Shown one piece after another: positions 63,441 through 64,000 of a stretch of 64,000 bases of DNA. The first letter of the stretch is position 1; each line of letters begins with the position of its first letter. The stretch spans positions 1,122,877-1,186,876 of the forward strand of contig NW_003314313.1 in assembly GCF_000143415.4 (NCBI RefSeq). Reading direction: 5' to 3'. The translations under genes were made by a program, and so were the position numbers. The notes beneath the pieces were generated by a model. That model saw only the letters and a program-made list of their open reading frames with translations, had not been told where the DNA came from and did no database searches. This stretch comes from Selaginella moellendorffii. Its lineage: Eukaryota; Streptophyta; Lycopodiopsida; Selaginellales; Selaginellaceae.

Positions 63441-64000
63441 CTCCCAAGTGTGAGACACAAAATCCCTAGGCCCCAAAGTGGAGCTGGAAGGGCGCCACAT
63501 GGTAGTGGCCGAAGCGAGAGCCAAACGAGCGTAACACGTTTGGACCAAAAGCTCCGACTTGAAAAGTCAAGAGCGGGAGTGGAACTCCCAACGAAGGGCT
63601 CGAGGAACGAGCACGAAGCAAGCAAAAGGCGAGGCTCCAAAAAGGGACCCAAAAGGACCAACACATGACACGTGGGAGTGTCCGAGATGGACTCGAGATG
63701 GAGTCCGAAGTGGAGTCCGAGGTGGACCCGAGATGGACCCGAGTTGGAGTCCGAAGTGGAGTCCGAGATGGAGTCCGAGATGGAGTCCGAGATGGAGTCC
63801 GAGATGGAGTCCGAGTTGGAGTCCGAGGTGGACCCGAGATGGACCCGAGTTGGAGTCCGAAGTGGAGTCCGAGATGGACCCGAGATGGAGTCCGAGATGG
63901 AGTCCGAGATGGAGTCCGAGGTGGACCCGAGATGGACCCGAAATGGAGTCCGAGATGGAGTCCGAGATGGACCCGAGATGGAGTCCGAGATGGAGTCCAA
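63441..64000 (-). repeat. Repeat module B, inverted, fused to pol
   Basis: Inverted relative of module A: the 230-base tail (63441-63670) followed by the satellite GAGATGGAGTCC/GAGATGGACCC from 63680 to the window end. The breakpoint with the pol lies at the TGTGTCTCACA/CTTGGGAGACACTTC junction (about 63440-63455); module A continues differently after the same TCTCACA. The array runs off the window, so its length is unknown. Confidence 0.8.

Overview
This is a gene-dense plant nuclear window. The gene families point to a land plant: a class III peroxidase, receptor-like kinase, agenet protein, PLS-type PPR proteins, an X8/GH17 wall enzyme and a glutaredoxin-like protein. Most introns are very short (about 50-100 bases), intergenic gaps are small, and three PLS-type PPR genes lie close together. 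I infer a lycophyte, most likely Selaginella. That is inference from gene style, not a database match. No organelle genes, CRISPR arrays or convincing tRNA/rRNA genes were seen.

1-6.4 kb (all +): peroxidase, receptor-like cytoplasmic kinase, agenet protein and L-gulonolactone-oxidase-type enzyme. 6.4-16.3 kb is a PPR neighbourhood shaped by duplication: a broken PPR copy (6.4-7.3 kb), a second 5' fragment (8.3-8.6 kb), an intact PPR gene (+), a TrmB-type tRNA methyltransferase (-), a second intact PPR gene (-), and a small inverted copy of the gulonolactone oxidase tail. 17.3-28.8 kb is one large multi-exon BEACH gene (-). 29.7-38.7 kb holds a proline-rich PPR-like gene (-), a third PLS PPR gene (+), a diacylglycerol kinase (-), an FAD oxidoreductase of the AIFM2/FSP1 kind (-), a COMM-domain-only protein (-) and mitochondrial dihydrolipoamide dehydrogenase (-). 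39-52.5 kb (all +): ubiquitin E2, CxxC-less glutaredoxin-like protein, exportin-1, GH17-X8 glucanase, stand-alone X8 protein, TRAX and the mitochondrial ADP/ATP carrier.

52.6-55.8 kb carries the most unusual gene: a Crinkler-like protein with a SAM-like segment, coiled coil, P-loop ATPase, putative nuclease-fold C-terminus and terminal nuclear-localisation-like tail. It borders 55.8-64 kb, which is retrotransposon wreckage: three related copies of a module with a C-run and a TCGGAC-derived satellite, a 45-bp tandem repeat, and a decayed Ty3/gypsy chromovirus pol on the minus strand that runs off the end.

Exon borders were read by eye from GT/AG signals and reading-frame continuity. Starts were moved to true ATG codons where the longest open frame began at a non-ATG codon. 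No expression or homology search supports these models.
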